The notes below the pieces were generated by a model that saw only the letters and a list, made by a program, of their open reading frames with translations, made no database searches and had not been told where the DNA came from. DNA of 64,000 nt, taken from assembly GCA_002438405.1 (NCBI GenBank), contig DJOE01000023.1:120074-184073 (forward strand), written 5' to 3'. Position numbers and translations under genes: made by a program. The stretch comes from Cyanobacteria bacterium UBA6446. GTDB taxonomy: Bacteria; Cyanobacteriota; Vampirovibrionia; Gastranaerophilales; Gastranaerophilaceae. Positions 35,437 to 44,339 of the stretch are shown here, one piece after another (position 1 is the stretch's first letter; the number at the start of each line of letters is the position of its first letter).

Positions 35437-35670
35437 ATGAGCAATATATCGACATTAGCTAAAAAATTTGCAACCAGAGTGCGATTTGAACGGATAAAAC
35501 GGAAGTACTCTCAAGAAAAATTAGCAGAACTTGCAGGGATTGGACGTTCTACTCTTACGCAAATAGAAGCTCAGACCTCATCTCCAACTTTGGATATTGT
35601 TGAAAAAATTGCATCTGCTCTAGGTTTTGAACCTTATGAATTATTGATATTTAAGAATTTAGAGATATAA
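35437..35670 (+). CDS. XRE-family HTH regulator, divergent from a prepilin-like gene
   Basis: 77 residues, essentially a bare Cro/C1 helix-turn-helix: LAKKFATRVRFERIKRKYSQ, EKLAELAGIGRSTLTQIEAQ (recognition helix), SPTLDIVEKIASALGFEPYE. No Shine-Dalgarno; the -10 ends 9 nt before the ATG, so the mRNA is nearly or fully leaderless. The near-palindrome over its own promoter argues for autorepression and co-control of the prepilin-like gene. Confidence 0.88.
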   Translation: MSNISTLAKKFATRVRFERIKRKYSQEKLAELAGIGRSTLTQIEAQTSSPTLDIVEKIASALGFEPYELLIFKNLEI

Positions 35671-35679
35671 GTACATGTA

Positions 35680-35715
35680 AAAAGAGGTAAGAATTTTTCT
35701 TACCTCTTTTATTGT
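35680..35715. terminator. bidirectional intrinsic terminator
   Basis: 14-bp stem AAAAGAGGTAAGAA / TTCTTACCTCTTTT (35680-35693, 35697-35710) with loop TTT, between convergent genes. Confidence 0.9.
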
Positions 35716-36809
35716 TATACTTCTTCTGGATCAACATCAATAGGATATGGTTTATTTCTATCAACTGATGTTATTTCTTGTTTACCATTTTCATATTTAT
35801 AATAGTACCAAGTATAAGTACCATCATCTTGTTTTACAGACATTCTACCATTCGCATGTCCGTCAGATGAATAATCAACTTGGTTAACAGTATCTCCATT
35901 GATAAAAACATTCATTCTATCTCCAGAACCGGAATTTTTTACATAAACCTTTGAGCCATCATGTTTATTTATATAATAAACTCCACCCTCAAAACGACCT
36001 GCAGGTCCTTGTTTATAATCTTTATTTTTTAGCATTGCAGTATCAGAAACAAATTCACCATTTGCACCTAGACCAGATGTTTTAGATTCTACAAGCGCAA
36101 CATCACTTTGAGCAATAATTTCAGGAGTCTTAATCATTTCACCAGCTTTCATTGAATTAGCAATTCTCTTTGCGGGAGTTATATCTGTATTAACGGAAAG
36201 ACCTGCATCTTTCATTTGTCTTTTCAATATTTTAACAGTATTTTTATTATTAATTATATCGTCTTTCAACTTTTGCAAATCAACAGAAACTTGTTCGTCC
36301 TCTTTTAATTTTGGTTTATCTACCGTTTTTTGCGTGATTTTGGTATTACCGTCAATATCATATTCATACTGATATTTAACAATAGAACCATCATCTTGCT
36401 TTACGTCCATATACCCCTTAAATGGATTTCCATCTTGGTCATAAACAATAGTTTGACTAATTTTACCGTCGTGAGATTTATATTCAGCTTGCGGAGCAGC
36501 ATATCCATTTACAAAAGCATCATGTGAAATTCTAACAGTATCACCTCTTTCGTTTGAATAGTGAAAACCACCATTCATATCCATTGCCAATTTGTCACCA
36601 CCTGAAAAACCTGCTTTTTTCAAAGATGCTCGGTTAGGCATTCTCGCATCAAGTGGAGATTGTTGCATTGCTTGTTCCAAATCTTTGTCATAACCACTAC
36701 TTTTTGGGAAACGAATAAAATGAGAACCAGATGAAACTTGAGCATTTGATTTTCCTAACAATTCAGTATAATCTATCCCCTTAGAACCGCCAATACCATC
36801 TATAGCCAT
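35715..36809 (-). CDS. hypothetical protein with DGN beta-turn repeats, paralogue of the 8386 protein
   Basis: 364 residues, no signal peptide; starts with a Gly/Ser-rich leader (AIDGIGGSKGIDYTELLGKS). It contains two copies of a beta-rich unit: HYSNERGDTVRI...YDQDGNPFKGYMDVKQDDGS (about residues 80-150) and YINKHDGSKVYVK...YSSDGHANGRMSVKQDDGT (about 280-345). A helical linker lies between. The 8386 protein has one unit. AAGGAG lies 5 nt before the ATG. Function unknown; the repeats recall YwqK/MORN-like or toxin-associated modules but I cannot assign them. Confidence 0.6.
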   Translation of the reverse strand: MAIDGIGGSKGIDYTELLGKSNAQVSSGSHFIRFPKSSGYDKDLEQAMQQSPLDARMPNRASLKKAGFSGGDKLAMDMNGGFHYSNERGDTVRISHDAFVNGYAAPQAEYKSHDGKISQTIVYDQDGNPFKGYMDVKQDDGSIVKYQYEYDIDGNTKITQKTVDKPKLKEDEQVSVDLQKLKDDIINNKNTVKILKRQMKDAGLSVNTDITPAKRIANSMKAGEMIKTPEIIAQSDVALVESKTSGLGANGEFVSDTAMLKNKDYKQGPAGRFEGGVYYINKHDGSKVYVKNSGSGDRMNVFINGDTVNQVDYSSDGHANGRMSVKQDDGTYTWYYYKYENGKQEITSVDRNKPYPIDVDPEEV

Positions 36810-36892
36810 TTAGACTCCTTTCTATTTATACTATTAAGCACACATTGCTATATGTATATATAAAGGATATAATTTCTATATAATTGCTCGCT

Positions 36893-36922
36893 CATATCAT
36901 ATCATATCATATCATATCATAT
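36893..36922. repeat. pentanucleotide tandem repeat (CATAT)6
   Basis: Six perfect copies of CATAT, 84 bp upstream of the start of the minus-strand 35715-36809 gene, in the gap before the acyl-CoA synthetase stop. Such tracts change length by slippage. Confidence 0.85.
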
Positions 36923-36977
36923 AGCGCATTATAACTGGTTTTTAGCGATATTAAATTAAAGTTTATATTTCTTAACA

Positions 36978-38651
36978 CTATACTGCAGCCATTGTTTGTT
37001 CTTTGACAATATTTCGTTTAACTTTTCTTGTCGCTGTTCTTGGAAAAGGTTCTTTTCGAACAACGATATTAACCGGACGCTTGTATGGCGCAAGTTGAAC
37101 AGACAAATTCTTAACCTCGTGAACAATGAAACTTTGAAGTTCGTCATCATTTGTATATTTTGCCAAAATTTCATCTGTCGGAACGATTACTGTCATAATT
37201 TCTTCTGTACCGTCTTTCGCTCCAGTAGTTCTCTTCGCACCAAATACACAAACTTCTGCAAAATTATCATCTTGTTCCAAAACAGTTTCAACTTCTTCAG
37301 GAAATACTTTTTTACCACCTGAAAGTACAATCATATTTTTAATTCTACCTGTAATATAAAGTCTTCCATCATGGTCAAACTCTCCTATATCTCCGGTATG
37401 TAACCAGCCATCAGGTTCTAAAACTTCTGCAGTTTTTTCCGGATTGTTATAATAACCTTTCATAACGGACGGACCTTTTACCATAAGCTCACCTGTTTCC
37501 GGATCAATTTTAGCATCATAAGAATCCAAAACAGGTCCAACTGACATCAATTTTCTATCATCGCCTCTATCAACAGAAATAATAGGGCTGGTTTCAGATA
37601 ATCCGTAACATTGGAAAACTTTTATACCAATTCGTTCAAAGAATTCACCAACAGTCGGGTCTAATGGAGCACCACCGGTGATAAATCCATAGAAATTGCC
37701 ACCAAATTTTGCAAGAATACTTCTGAATAATTGACGTTTGATATCATAATCTGTGATATATTCAGCCGCAGCATAACTTCTCTCAAACAACAATTTTTCT
37801 TCATTCGGAAGAAGTCTGATATCTGCTTCAATTGTATTTTTTAACAATTTCAAAAATGCAGGAACAACAATCATAAAATCAATTTTCTTTTCTCTCATAT
37901 CGCCTAAAACATCTTTTGGTTTCAAACTTTGAGGATAAAAGATTGAAGAACCTCTATTCAAAAATGTTGAAAAACCAACAGTCAACTCAAACAAATGATT
38001 CATCGGAAGAATTGATAAAAGATTAACATTTTCGTGCGGTAAAATTTCAGGCAAAATTTTTGACATTTCAAGAACTTGAGTTGTCATATTTCCAAAAGTA
38101 GTTTGTACACCTTTTGGAGCACCTGTTGTACCTGAGGTATAAATAATTAGAGCAGTATCTCTTAATGATCGGTGACGCCATTTGCATTCCCTACCTGTAG
38201 GAAGAGTATATAAGCTAGGGAATTCAGAAGCATAACGAGGTTCGTCCATAATAACAATATGTTTGATACTTGAAATTCTTTTTTGTAATTCTAAACCTTT
38301 TTCTAAATTAGCCTGTGAAACAGCCAAAACGGACGGTTGACAGCTTGAAAGAATTGATTCCAATTCATAAATAGTCAATTTGTTGTCTAAAGGTACTGTA
38401 ACCATGCCTGATATTACGGCTGCAAATAAGCAAGCTCCCATTTCCGGCATTGATTCGGATAATATAGCAAGTTTTTCGCCTTTTTGCATTTGCAAATCTG
38501 TAATCAAATAACTTGCAAATTGCTTTGTCAAAAGCCCCAAACCTTTATAAGTAAGTTCTTTCCAACCATACTTATTACGTTTACCAAGAGCGATTCTTTC
38601 ACCATATAACTTTGTATTTTGCTCCAATAGTGATAAAACATTCTCTTTCAT
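36978..38651 (-). CDS. AMP-binding long-chain acyl-CoA/acyl-ACP synthetase-like protein
   Basis: 557 residues. The adenylate-forming motifs are complete: LIIYTSGTTGAPKGVQTT (P-loop-like), YGLSETSPIISV, GWLHTGDIGEFD and GRIKNMIVLSGGKKVFPEEVE, ending with a C-terminal catalytic Lys region (PRTATRKVKRN). It activates a fatty acid to acyl-AMP and then to CoA or ACP. The close acyl-ACP thioesterase gene suggests fatty-acid release and reactivation. GGGGGA lies upstream of the ATG. Thioester acceptor undetermined. Confidence 0.88.
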   Translation of the reverse strand: MKENVLSLLEQNTKLYGERIALGKRNKYGWKELTYKGLGLLTKQFASYLITDLQMQKGEKLAILSESMPEMGACLFAAVISGMVTVPLDNKLTIYELESILSSCQPSVLAVSQANLEKGLELQKRISSIKHIVIMDEPRYASEFPSLYTLPTGRECKWRHRSLRDTALIIYTSGTTGAPKGVQTTFGNMTTQVLEMSKILPEILPHENVNLLSILPMNHLFELTVGFSTFLNRGSSIFYPQSLKPKDVLGDMREKKIDFMIVVPAFLKLLKNTIEADIRLLPNEEKLLFERSYAAAEYITDYDIKRQLFRSILAKFGGNFYGFITGGAPLDPTVGEFFERIGIKVFQCYGLSETSPIISVDRGDDRKLMSVGPVLDSYDAKIDPETGELMVKGPSVMKGYYNNPEKTAEVLEPDGWLHTGDIGEFDHDGRLYITGRIKNMIVLSGGKKVFPEEVETVLEQDDNFAEVCVFGAKRTTGAKDGTEEIMTVIVPTDEILAKYTNDDELQSFIVHEVKNLSVQLAPYKRPVNIVVRKEPFPRTATRKVKRNIVKEQTMAAV

Positions 38652-38708
38652 ATATATTATTCCCCCATACCCTTAAACATTTTTCAAAAAGATTATAGCA
38701 CAAATTGA

Positions 38709-39479
38709 CTAAATCGCAATATATTGAGCTTTGAGTAAACAAACCTCAATTCCAGTTTTTGAATCCGTAATCAAATGTGTTGAAGTTAAATTTTCTTTAT
38801 CCATTTTTACCGCAGACAAAATATCATCGCCATATTTAACTTCATGTTTAAAATAGATATCTAAAGACTTCAATTTATGACTTGCACGGAAATCAAAATC
38901 CAAAGCCTCCATTGCCCACGTGATATAGACAGTATTATTTACATGCCCGTTCATATCCAAATCATCATACCTAACATGAAACATTTTTTCATTATCAGTT
39001 TTTGAAATCGGACGGATTTTTTGCAAAGATAAATCATTTTCTCGTTTTTCAAACGTAATAAAATCCGGGCTGTTTTGCAAAATATTTGCAATAGACTTTG
39101 ACTTTAAATCTACCAAAAACCAAGAAGTTACAGCTCTTAAAAGCAGTTTATCCGATTTCAAATCATAAACTTCAAAATCACGATAAGTAGTCATTCGATT
39201 AACTCCACGACACTCTGTCAAAACTTTTACAGCTTCAACCCCTATCGGATAATCATCAAATTCTATTCTATACCGGATTAAAAACCAACCTAAACCTTTT
39301 TCTAGCAATGAATCACAGGACAAATTGTCGTCAATTCGATTTATAGATTTTGCGGCTAAATCCTGCATAAAATTTAAAAGTGCCGCAGGTTTAACCATTT
39401 GGCACCTGTCAATTTCAGACATAGAAACATTATAATTTCCAGACAAAACATATTTATTATTTTCATCAAATTCAATCAT
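38709..39479 (-). CDS. acyl-ACP thioesterase (FatA/FatB type)
   Basis: 256 residues, double hot-dog. GLGWFLIRYRIEFDDYP and the catalytic segment DLDMNGHVNNTVYITWAME (Asn and His of the Asn-His-Cys/Glu set) match plant/bacterial acyl-ACP thioesterases. Releases free fatty acids from acyl carrier protein in the cytoplasm. Ends 57 nt upstream of the synthetase gene on the same strand, so probably one operon with it and with the Na/Pi transporter gene 15 nt upstream. Confidence 0.88.
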   Translation of the reverse strand: MIEFDENNKYVLSGNYNVSMSEIDRCQMVKPAALLNFMQDLAAKSINRIDDNLSCDSLLEKGLGWFLIRYRIEFDDYPIGVEAVKVLTECRGVNRMTTYRDFEVYDLKSDKLLLRAVTSWFLVDLKSKSIANILQNSPDFITFEKRENDLSLQKIRPISKTDNEKMFHVRYDDLDMNGHVNNTVYITWAMEALDFDFRASHKLKSLDIYFKHEVKYGDDILSAVKMDKENLTSTHLITDSKTGIEVCLLKAQYIAI

Positions 39480-39494
39480 AACAAATTCTTAGTC

Positions 39495-41255
39495 CTATTT
39501 TGAAATTGGTTCGACAAAATAATTTTCTTTAAATTCTTCTAATGTTTTTGCAAAATCATCATTATTTGTATCTTTAAGTTTATTTTTTAATACGTGTTTT
39601 GGAATTGATGCGTTAACTGATTGAATAATATTTGTAGCAATATTAGAACAGTGGTCAGAAATTCGTTCTAAGTCATTTAAAATTTCCGCATACACAAAAC
39701 CACGTTTAATATGAATTTTTTCTTTTTTAACACGTCTGATATGATTTTTCTTTGCAGTATAAGCAATATCATCAACGACCTGTTCTAACGGTTCAACATG
39801 GTATGCATTATCTATATTATGTTCAACAAACGCATTAACTGTGACATCAAATACTTCTTTAACCGCATTAACAACATGCTTCAATTCTTCAACCGTTTCA
39901 GGGGATAATTTCCATTCTTTTCTATGCATTTTATTTGCCAAATTCAAAATATGAATAGAATGGTCAGCAATTTTTTCAAAATCAGAAATTGACAAAATCA
40001 ATTGAGAAATCTTATTACTATCTTCATCTGACAATTCTTTGCCTGACAATTTTTGCAAGAATGACTCTAATGTATCTTGATATTTATCAATAAGAAGTTC
40101 ATTTTTATTGATAACTTCTGCAACTTTTGGATTATATTGTTTCAACATTCTAACAGCCATAACCAAAGTGTCTCTTGTGATTTTAGCCATTGTACCTGTT
40201 GTTTTATAACATTGGTTAATTGCAATAGATGGAGTAAGCAGTAATCTCTCGTCCAAAATAACTTCTTTTTCGTCTTTTTTGTCCTTAACTAAAACATAAG
40301 CAAGTTTTTCCATTTGTTTTGCAAATGGGAATAACAAAACCGTTGTTGCAATATTAAATATAGAATGACAAACCGCAATACCAAAAGGATTAGTAGCTTC
40401 TGCAAACGGATAATTTATAAAGTAATGACCAAATTCATAAATAGGTAAAAAGATTAATGCGCCCAAAACGTTAAACATAACGTGAACAACAGAAACTCTT
40501 TTTGCGTTAGTATTAACACCAATACTAGATAAAACGGCAGTAATACAAGTACCGATATTTTGACCGATTATAATTGGAACAGCCACGGCATAAGAAATTC
40601 CACCGGTCATAGATAATGCCTGCAACATACCAACAGAAGCTGCAGAACTTTGAATAACAGCAGTAACAACTGTACCAACTAACAAACCCAATATTGGATT
40701 TTTGAATAATGTAAGAGCATGTGAAAATCTTGGGTCGTCTGCAAGTGGAGCCATGGAAGTAGACATCAATTGCATACCATACATCAAAACAGCAAAACCT
40801 ATTAAAAAAGCTCCGACATTTTTGCGTCTTGATAAATTATTTTTAGAAGTCATTATCAATATCACAGCAATCAGAGCTAACAAAGGACAAAATGATTCAG
40901 GTTTTAACAGTCTTAAAATAAAATTCGAACTTTGGATACCTGACAAACTTAAAATCCAAGAAGTAACTGTCGTACCAACGTTCGAACCCATTATTATACC
41001 GATTGCCTGAGATAACTTCATAATCCCTGAGTTAACAAATCCAACGAGCATAACCGTAACGGCTGATGAACTCTGAACTGCTATTGTAATTCCTGCACCA
41101 AGAGCAAAACTCTTAACCGGATTAGATGTCATTTTTTCTAAAAGTTTTTCCATCTTGCCGCCTGCAATTTTTTCTAACCCTGCAGACATTACAATCATAC
41201 CGTACAAGAAAAAGGCTAACCCCCCGCACAGTGTAAATATCGAAAATATATCCAT
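39495..41255 (-). CDS. Na/Pi cotransporter family protein with PhoU-like C-terminus
   Basis: 586 residues. Two inverted Na/Pi repeats carry QSSS-type motifs: AVQSSSAVTVMLVGFVNSG and AVIQSSAASVGMLQALSM. The C-terminal 220 residues form a PhoU-like helical bundle (QLILSISDFEKIADHSIHIL, ILNDLERISDHCSNIA). I start at 41255 (MDIFSIF), with GGAGG about 10 nt upstream. Imports or exports phosphate or a related anion. Its PhoU tail is the common bacterial NptA-like fusion. Confidence 0.9.
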   Translation of the reverse strand: MDIFSIFTLCGGLAFFLYGMIVMSAGLEKIAGGKMEKLLEKMTSNPVKSFALGAGITIAVQSSSAVTVMLVGFVNSGIMKLSQAIGIIMGSNVGTTVTSWILSLSGIQSSNFILRLLKPESFCPLLALIAVILIMTSKNNLSRRKNVGAFLIGFAVLMYGMQLMSTSMAPLADDPRFSHALTLFKNPILGLLVGTVVTAVIQSSAASVGMLQALSMTGGISYAVAVPIIIGQNIGTCITAVLSSIGVNTNAKRVSVVHVMFNVLGALIFLPIYEFGHYFINYPFAEATNPFGIAVCHSIFNIATTVLLFPFAKQMEKLAYVLVKDKKDEKEVILDERLLLTPSIAINQCYKTTGTMAKITRDTLVMAVRMLKQYNPKVAEVINKNELLIDKYQDTLESFLQKLSGKELSDEDSNKISQLILSISDFEKIADHSIHILNLANKMHRKEWKLSPETVEELKHVVNAVKEVFDVTVNAFVEHNIDNAYHVEPLEQVVDDIAYTAKKNHIRRVKKEKIHIKRGFVYAEILNDLERISDHCSNIATNIIQSVNASIPKHVLKNKLKDTNNDDFAKTLEEFKENYFVEPISK

Positions 41256-41346
41256 AACTCCAAATTCCTCCATTATTCAATTATAATAATTTGGACTATT
41301 ATAATCACAGTAACATTCAAGTTTATTATCATATAAAGGAAATTGT

Positions 41347-41376
41347 TTGACAATAGATTTTGAAAAGATTTAGAAT
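41347..41376 (+). promoter_or_regulatory. orphan sigma-70-like promoter facing an antisense direction
   Basis: TTGACA (41347-41352), 18-nt spacer, TAGAAT (41371-41376), pointing into the 3' end of the minus-strand AsmA-like gene. No plus-strand gene follows. May be chance. Confidence 0.25.
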
Positions 41377-41448
41377 AAATTAATAATCCATAATCCAGTT
41401 ACTTTCCATAACTCGTTTAGTACAATATTTGGAACTATGCATTGAATT

Positions 41449-44268
41449 CTATTTAATCTTTTTCAATGAAGACAAGAAATTGTTTTGTACAATATCACCA
41501 TCAACTTTAGTCAAGAAAATTTGGCAATCTTTATCTTCTGCATCAATTGGTGGCAATTGTGAAATTTCTGCAGAATAATAATTACTATCGTTTCTCGTAC
41601 TCAATGGAATTCTATTTGCTAAGGCATTCAACGAAATATTTCTCAAAAATCCATACATTCCTTTTTTACTATTTGAAAATTTTGTATAAATTCTCAATGC
41701 CGCATCTTGTTTTTCGATATCATAACGACCGATGATAAAAGAGCTTAATTGCGGAGCTTTAGATTTAATCATCATTCGTTCTGCGACATTATTTTTCAAA
41801 TATATATCACCATCAATTTGGTCAAACTTACCCTCCGGAACAGATACAAGTTCGGATAATGATGACAAACTAATCATTGTTAAGGGATTTCTAAATAAAG
41901 ATGCAACATTCAAGGCATATTGAACAAGTCCGATTTTTGCAATTACACCATTATAAACTCTAAACTGAATTCTTCCATTCAACTTTAAAGAATCATCTGT
42001 ATTCAAATCAAGCAATCCGCTTGCTTTACCGTTTATTTCTTTTGGAAGATTTAATAATGTAGTCGCAATTAAATCGGAATTAACTTTGATTAGTGCAAGC
42101 CATATATTATATTTATGATTTTTTAAATCACAATTAATTTTAGCTGTTGTTTGCCCTTCAGCAAAATTAAATTTATCTGCATTTATTTTCAAAACACTAT
42201 GCTTATCAAGAGATAAATTTGCAACAGCATCTGAAAAATGAATATCTTTATAAAAACCCTGTTTTACTTTTAAAACACATTCTTCAACAATCAAATTAGC
42301 AAGGTCAAATGTTTGAGCATTATCATCGGAATCCGTATCACCCGTATTATTTTCAATTGATTTTGCGACTTCTGTTTTAACATCGGTTGAAGCCTCTTCA
42401 CTTGGAGTTTGATTATTAAAAGCTTGCAAATATTTTTCAACATCAACTGTATCAAGAGCTAAAGTAATCTTCTTAACAACAATCGGGAATTTAATTTCAT
42501 TAACTATAACACCCGACATATCATAATTAGACCTGCGATATCTACCGTTAGATGTGATATGCAAATGGTCATCATCAGTCTTTAATTCTCCGGATTTTAT
42601 AAATAATCTTTGGCTTGGAATTGCAACTTTATCAATCTTCATATTACCGATAAGATATGGATATTTGCCGGTATTTATAACTTTAATATGACCAGTAAAA
42701 GTTCCGTTTTTAAAGAGTTTTTCTTTAATCAGCATATTGATAAAACCGCTTGGCATAGGTTGAGGAAGGCTCAAACCAAAATCTTTAACAAATGTTTTAC
42801 CATTTGAAAAATCAATATTTGAACTAAAACTTACAAGTGGAATTCTTTTCTTTTTAACATTATGATTTCGATCTGGATCTTCTGCATAATAATCAATTGA
42901 TTTGATATTAAGCAACATATTTTCAAAATGCATTTTGGCAACAAGAACACGAGTTGCAAGATTATTCATAAAAGATTCATCACCATCAGCTACAAATCCG
43001 TTACCTTTATCAAATTTATATAACCACAACAAATCAATTTTATTATATTTAGATTTTAATTGAACTCTAGTATCTGCTTTGCCTGTAATTTGCAAAGGAT
43101 AGCCAATGATTTTTGACAAATAATTTGTTGAAAAATCATTTGTAACAACGGCATTCCCTACTAAATTTGTATCAACAGATTTCAAATAATCTTTAACTGT
43201 TCCGGAAAAATCCATTTTATTAGAAGTTTTACCGTTATAATAGCCCTTGAAATCATTCAATACAATTTTATGACTATCCAATTTAACACTTCCCTGCGTA
43301 AGTAATATCGGAAGATTACTAAATGGAATTAATTTAAATGCTAACTTGTTCAATTTAACATTTCCATTCATTGATTTATTTGTAATATTAAAATCAAAAT
43401 CAAAGTTACCATCAATATCTTTAAAATAAGCTAATTGTTCTCCCAAATTATTTTCTACAATTTGAGAATTTAACAATTCAATAACATAAGGAATTGAGAA
43501 ATTTTTAGACTTGAATGTCAAATTATAATTATTCTTTTTATCTAAATAACCGTTAAAATTAAAATGAGATTTATTTATATCAACCAAAGAATTTTCAAAA
43601 ACTATTCTGTCTTTATCTTTGATATAAACACGGTTATAGTCAGAAGATGAAACATTTAATTTATTTTTTCCTTTAGTAATTTGAGCAGATATTATGTATC
43701 TCAAATGTTTTTTTGTAACATCATCTTCAATTTTTAATTTTTTACCATTTACTTTAATAAATGTATTTTTGTCTAATTTATACAATATATCTGCATTTTC
43801 AAGAGAAAAAACAGAAGAATAAAAATCAACTTGCCACTCCCCTTGACCGGAAGATTTTTGTTTAAAAACAGGCAAATTCAAAATCGGATTTATATCAACA
43901 AAAAGATTATTTAATGCAACTTTATTTAAAATAATATTCTTTTTTTGAATTTCTTTCAAAGAAATATCCGTGTCCAATTTATTAACATCAGCCAAAAGTT
44001 TTTTATTTTTGCCTGTCAATTTAATTTCATCAACTTTAAAATTAATATCTGGAGATAGGGAAGTTTCTAATGTCGGATTAAAAATTTTCACATCGGCTCC
44101 AAGTGTTTTTGATGAAACATCTTCAACATACTTAATAACACGAGGATTTGAAACAGCCCAAGGTAAAACCTTTAAATACAAAACGAAAGGTAATGCACCC
44201 AAAATTAGGGCAAAAGTAAATACAATTGATAAAAATTTTACTACTGATTTTACTCTCTTTGATGACAT
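41449..44268 (-). CDS. AsmA-like inner-membrane anchored protein
   Basis: 939 residues. One N-terminal membrane anchor (FLSIVFTFALILGALPFVLYL) is followed by a long repetitive beta structure; the C-terminal part (GRIQFRVYNGVIAKIGLVQY ... ISLSSLSELVSVPEGKFDQIDGD) is the AsmA/TamB/YhdP-type domain. Family members bridge the periplasm and are linked to phospholipid transport to the outer membrane. I prefer the ATG at 44268 (MSSKRVKS): TATTAT sits 7 nt before it and no Shine-Dalgarno is present. Confidence 0.8.
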   Translation of the reverse strand: MSSKRVKSVVKFLSIVFTFALILGALPFVLYLKVLPWAVSNPRVIKYVEDVSSKTLGADVKIFNPTLETSLSPDINFKVDEIKLTGKNKKLLADVNKLDTDISLKEIQKKNIILNKVALNNLFVDINPILNLPVFKQKSSGQGEWQVDFYSSVFSLENADILYKLDKNTFIKVNGKKLKIEDDVTKKHLRYIISAQITKGKNKLNVSSSDYNRVYIKDKDRIVFENSLVDINKSHFNFNGYLDKKNNYNLTFKSKNFSIPYVIELLNSQIVENNLGEQLAYFKDIDGNFDFDFNITNKSMNGNVKLNKLAFKLIPFSNLPILLTQGSVKLDSHKIVLNDFKGYYNGKTSNKMDFSGTVKDYLKSVDTNLVGNAVVTNDFSTNYLSKIIGYPLQITGKADTRVQLKSKYNKIDLLWLYKFDKGNGFVADGDESFMNNLATRVLVAKMHFENMLLNIKSIDYYAEDPDRNHNVKKKRIPLVSFSSNIDFSNGKTFVKDFGLSLPQPMPSGFINMLIKEKLFKNGTFTGHIKVINTGKYPYLIGNMKIDKVAIPSQRLFIKSGELKTDDDHLHITSNGRYRRSNYDMSGVIVNEIKFPIVVKKITLALDTVDVEKYLQAFNNQTPSEEASTDVKTEVAKSIENNTGDTDSDDNAQTFDLANLIVEECVLKVKQGFYKDIHFSDAVANLSLDKHSVLKINADKFNFAEGQTTAKINCDLKNHKYNIWLALIKVNSDLIATTLLNLPKEINGKASGLLDLNTDDSLKLNGRIQFRVYNGVIAKIGLVQYALNVASLFRNPLTMISLSSLSELVSVPEGKFDQIDGDIYLKNNVAERMMIKSKAPQLSSFIIGRYDIEKQDAALRIYTKFSNSKKGMYGFLRNISLNALANRIPLSTRNDSNYYSAEISQLPPIDAEDKDCQIFLTKVDGDIVQNNFLSSLKKIK

Positions 44269-44324
44269 AATCATTATAATATTTTTTACTTACTAACAAA
44301 ATTATTATATCATAACAAATTTTA

Positions 44325-44333
44325 TGTTATCAT
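44325..44333 (+). promoter_or_regulatory. extended -10 of the WG-repeat gene, leaderless
   Basis: TGTTATCAT ends 6 nt before the ATG at 44340, with no Shine-Dalgarno. The -35 region is weak, as expected with an extended -10. Confidence 0.4.
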
Positions 44334-44339
44334 CATATT

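Noticed and set aside
36893..36922. Possible CRISPR-like repeat
   Set aside because: Units are 5 bp without spacers; it is a microsatellite. No CRISPR repeats or cas genes are in the window.
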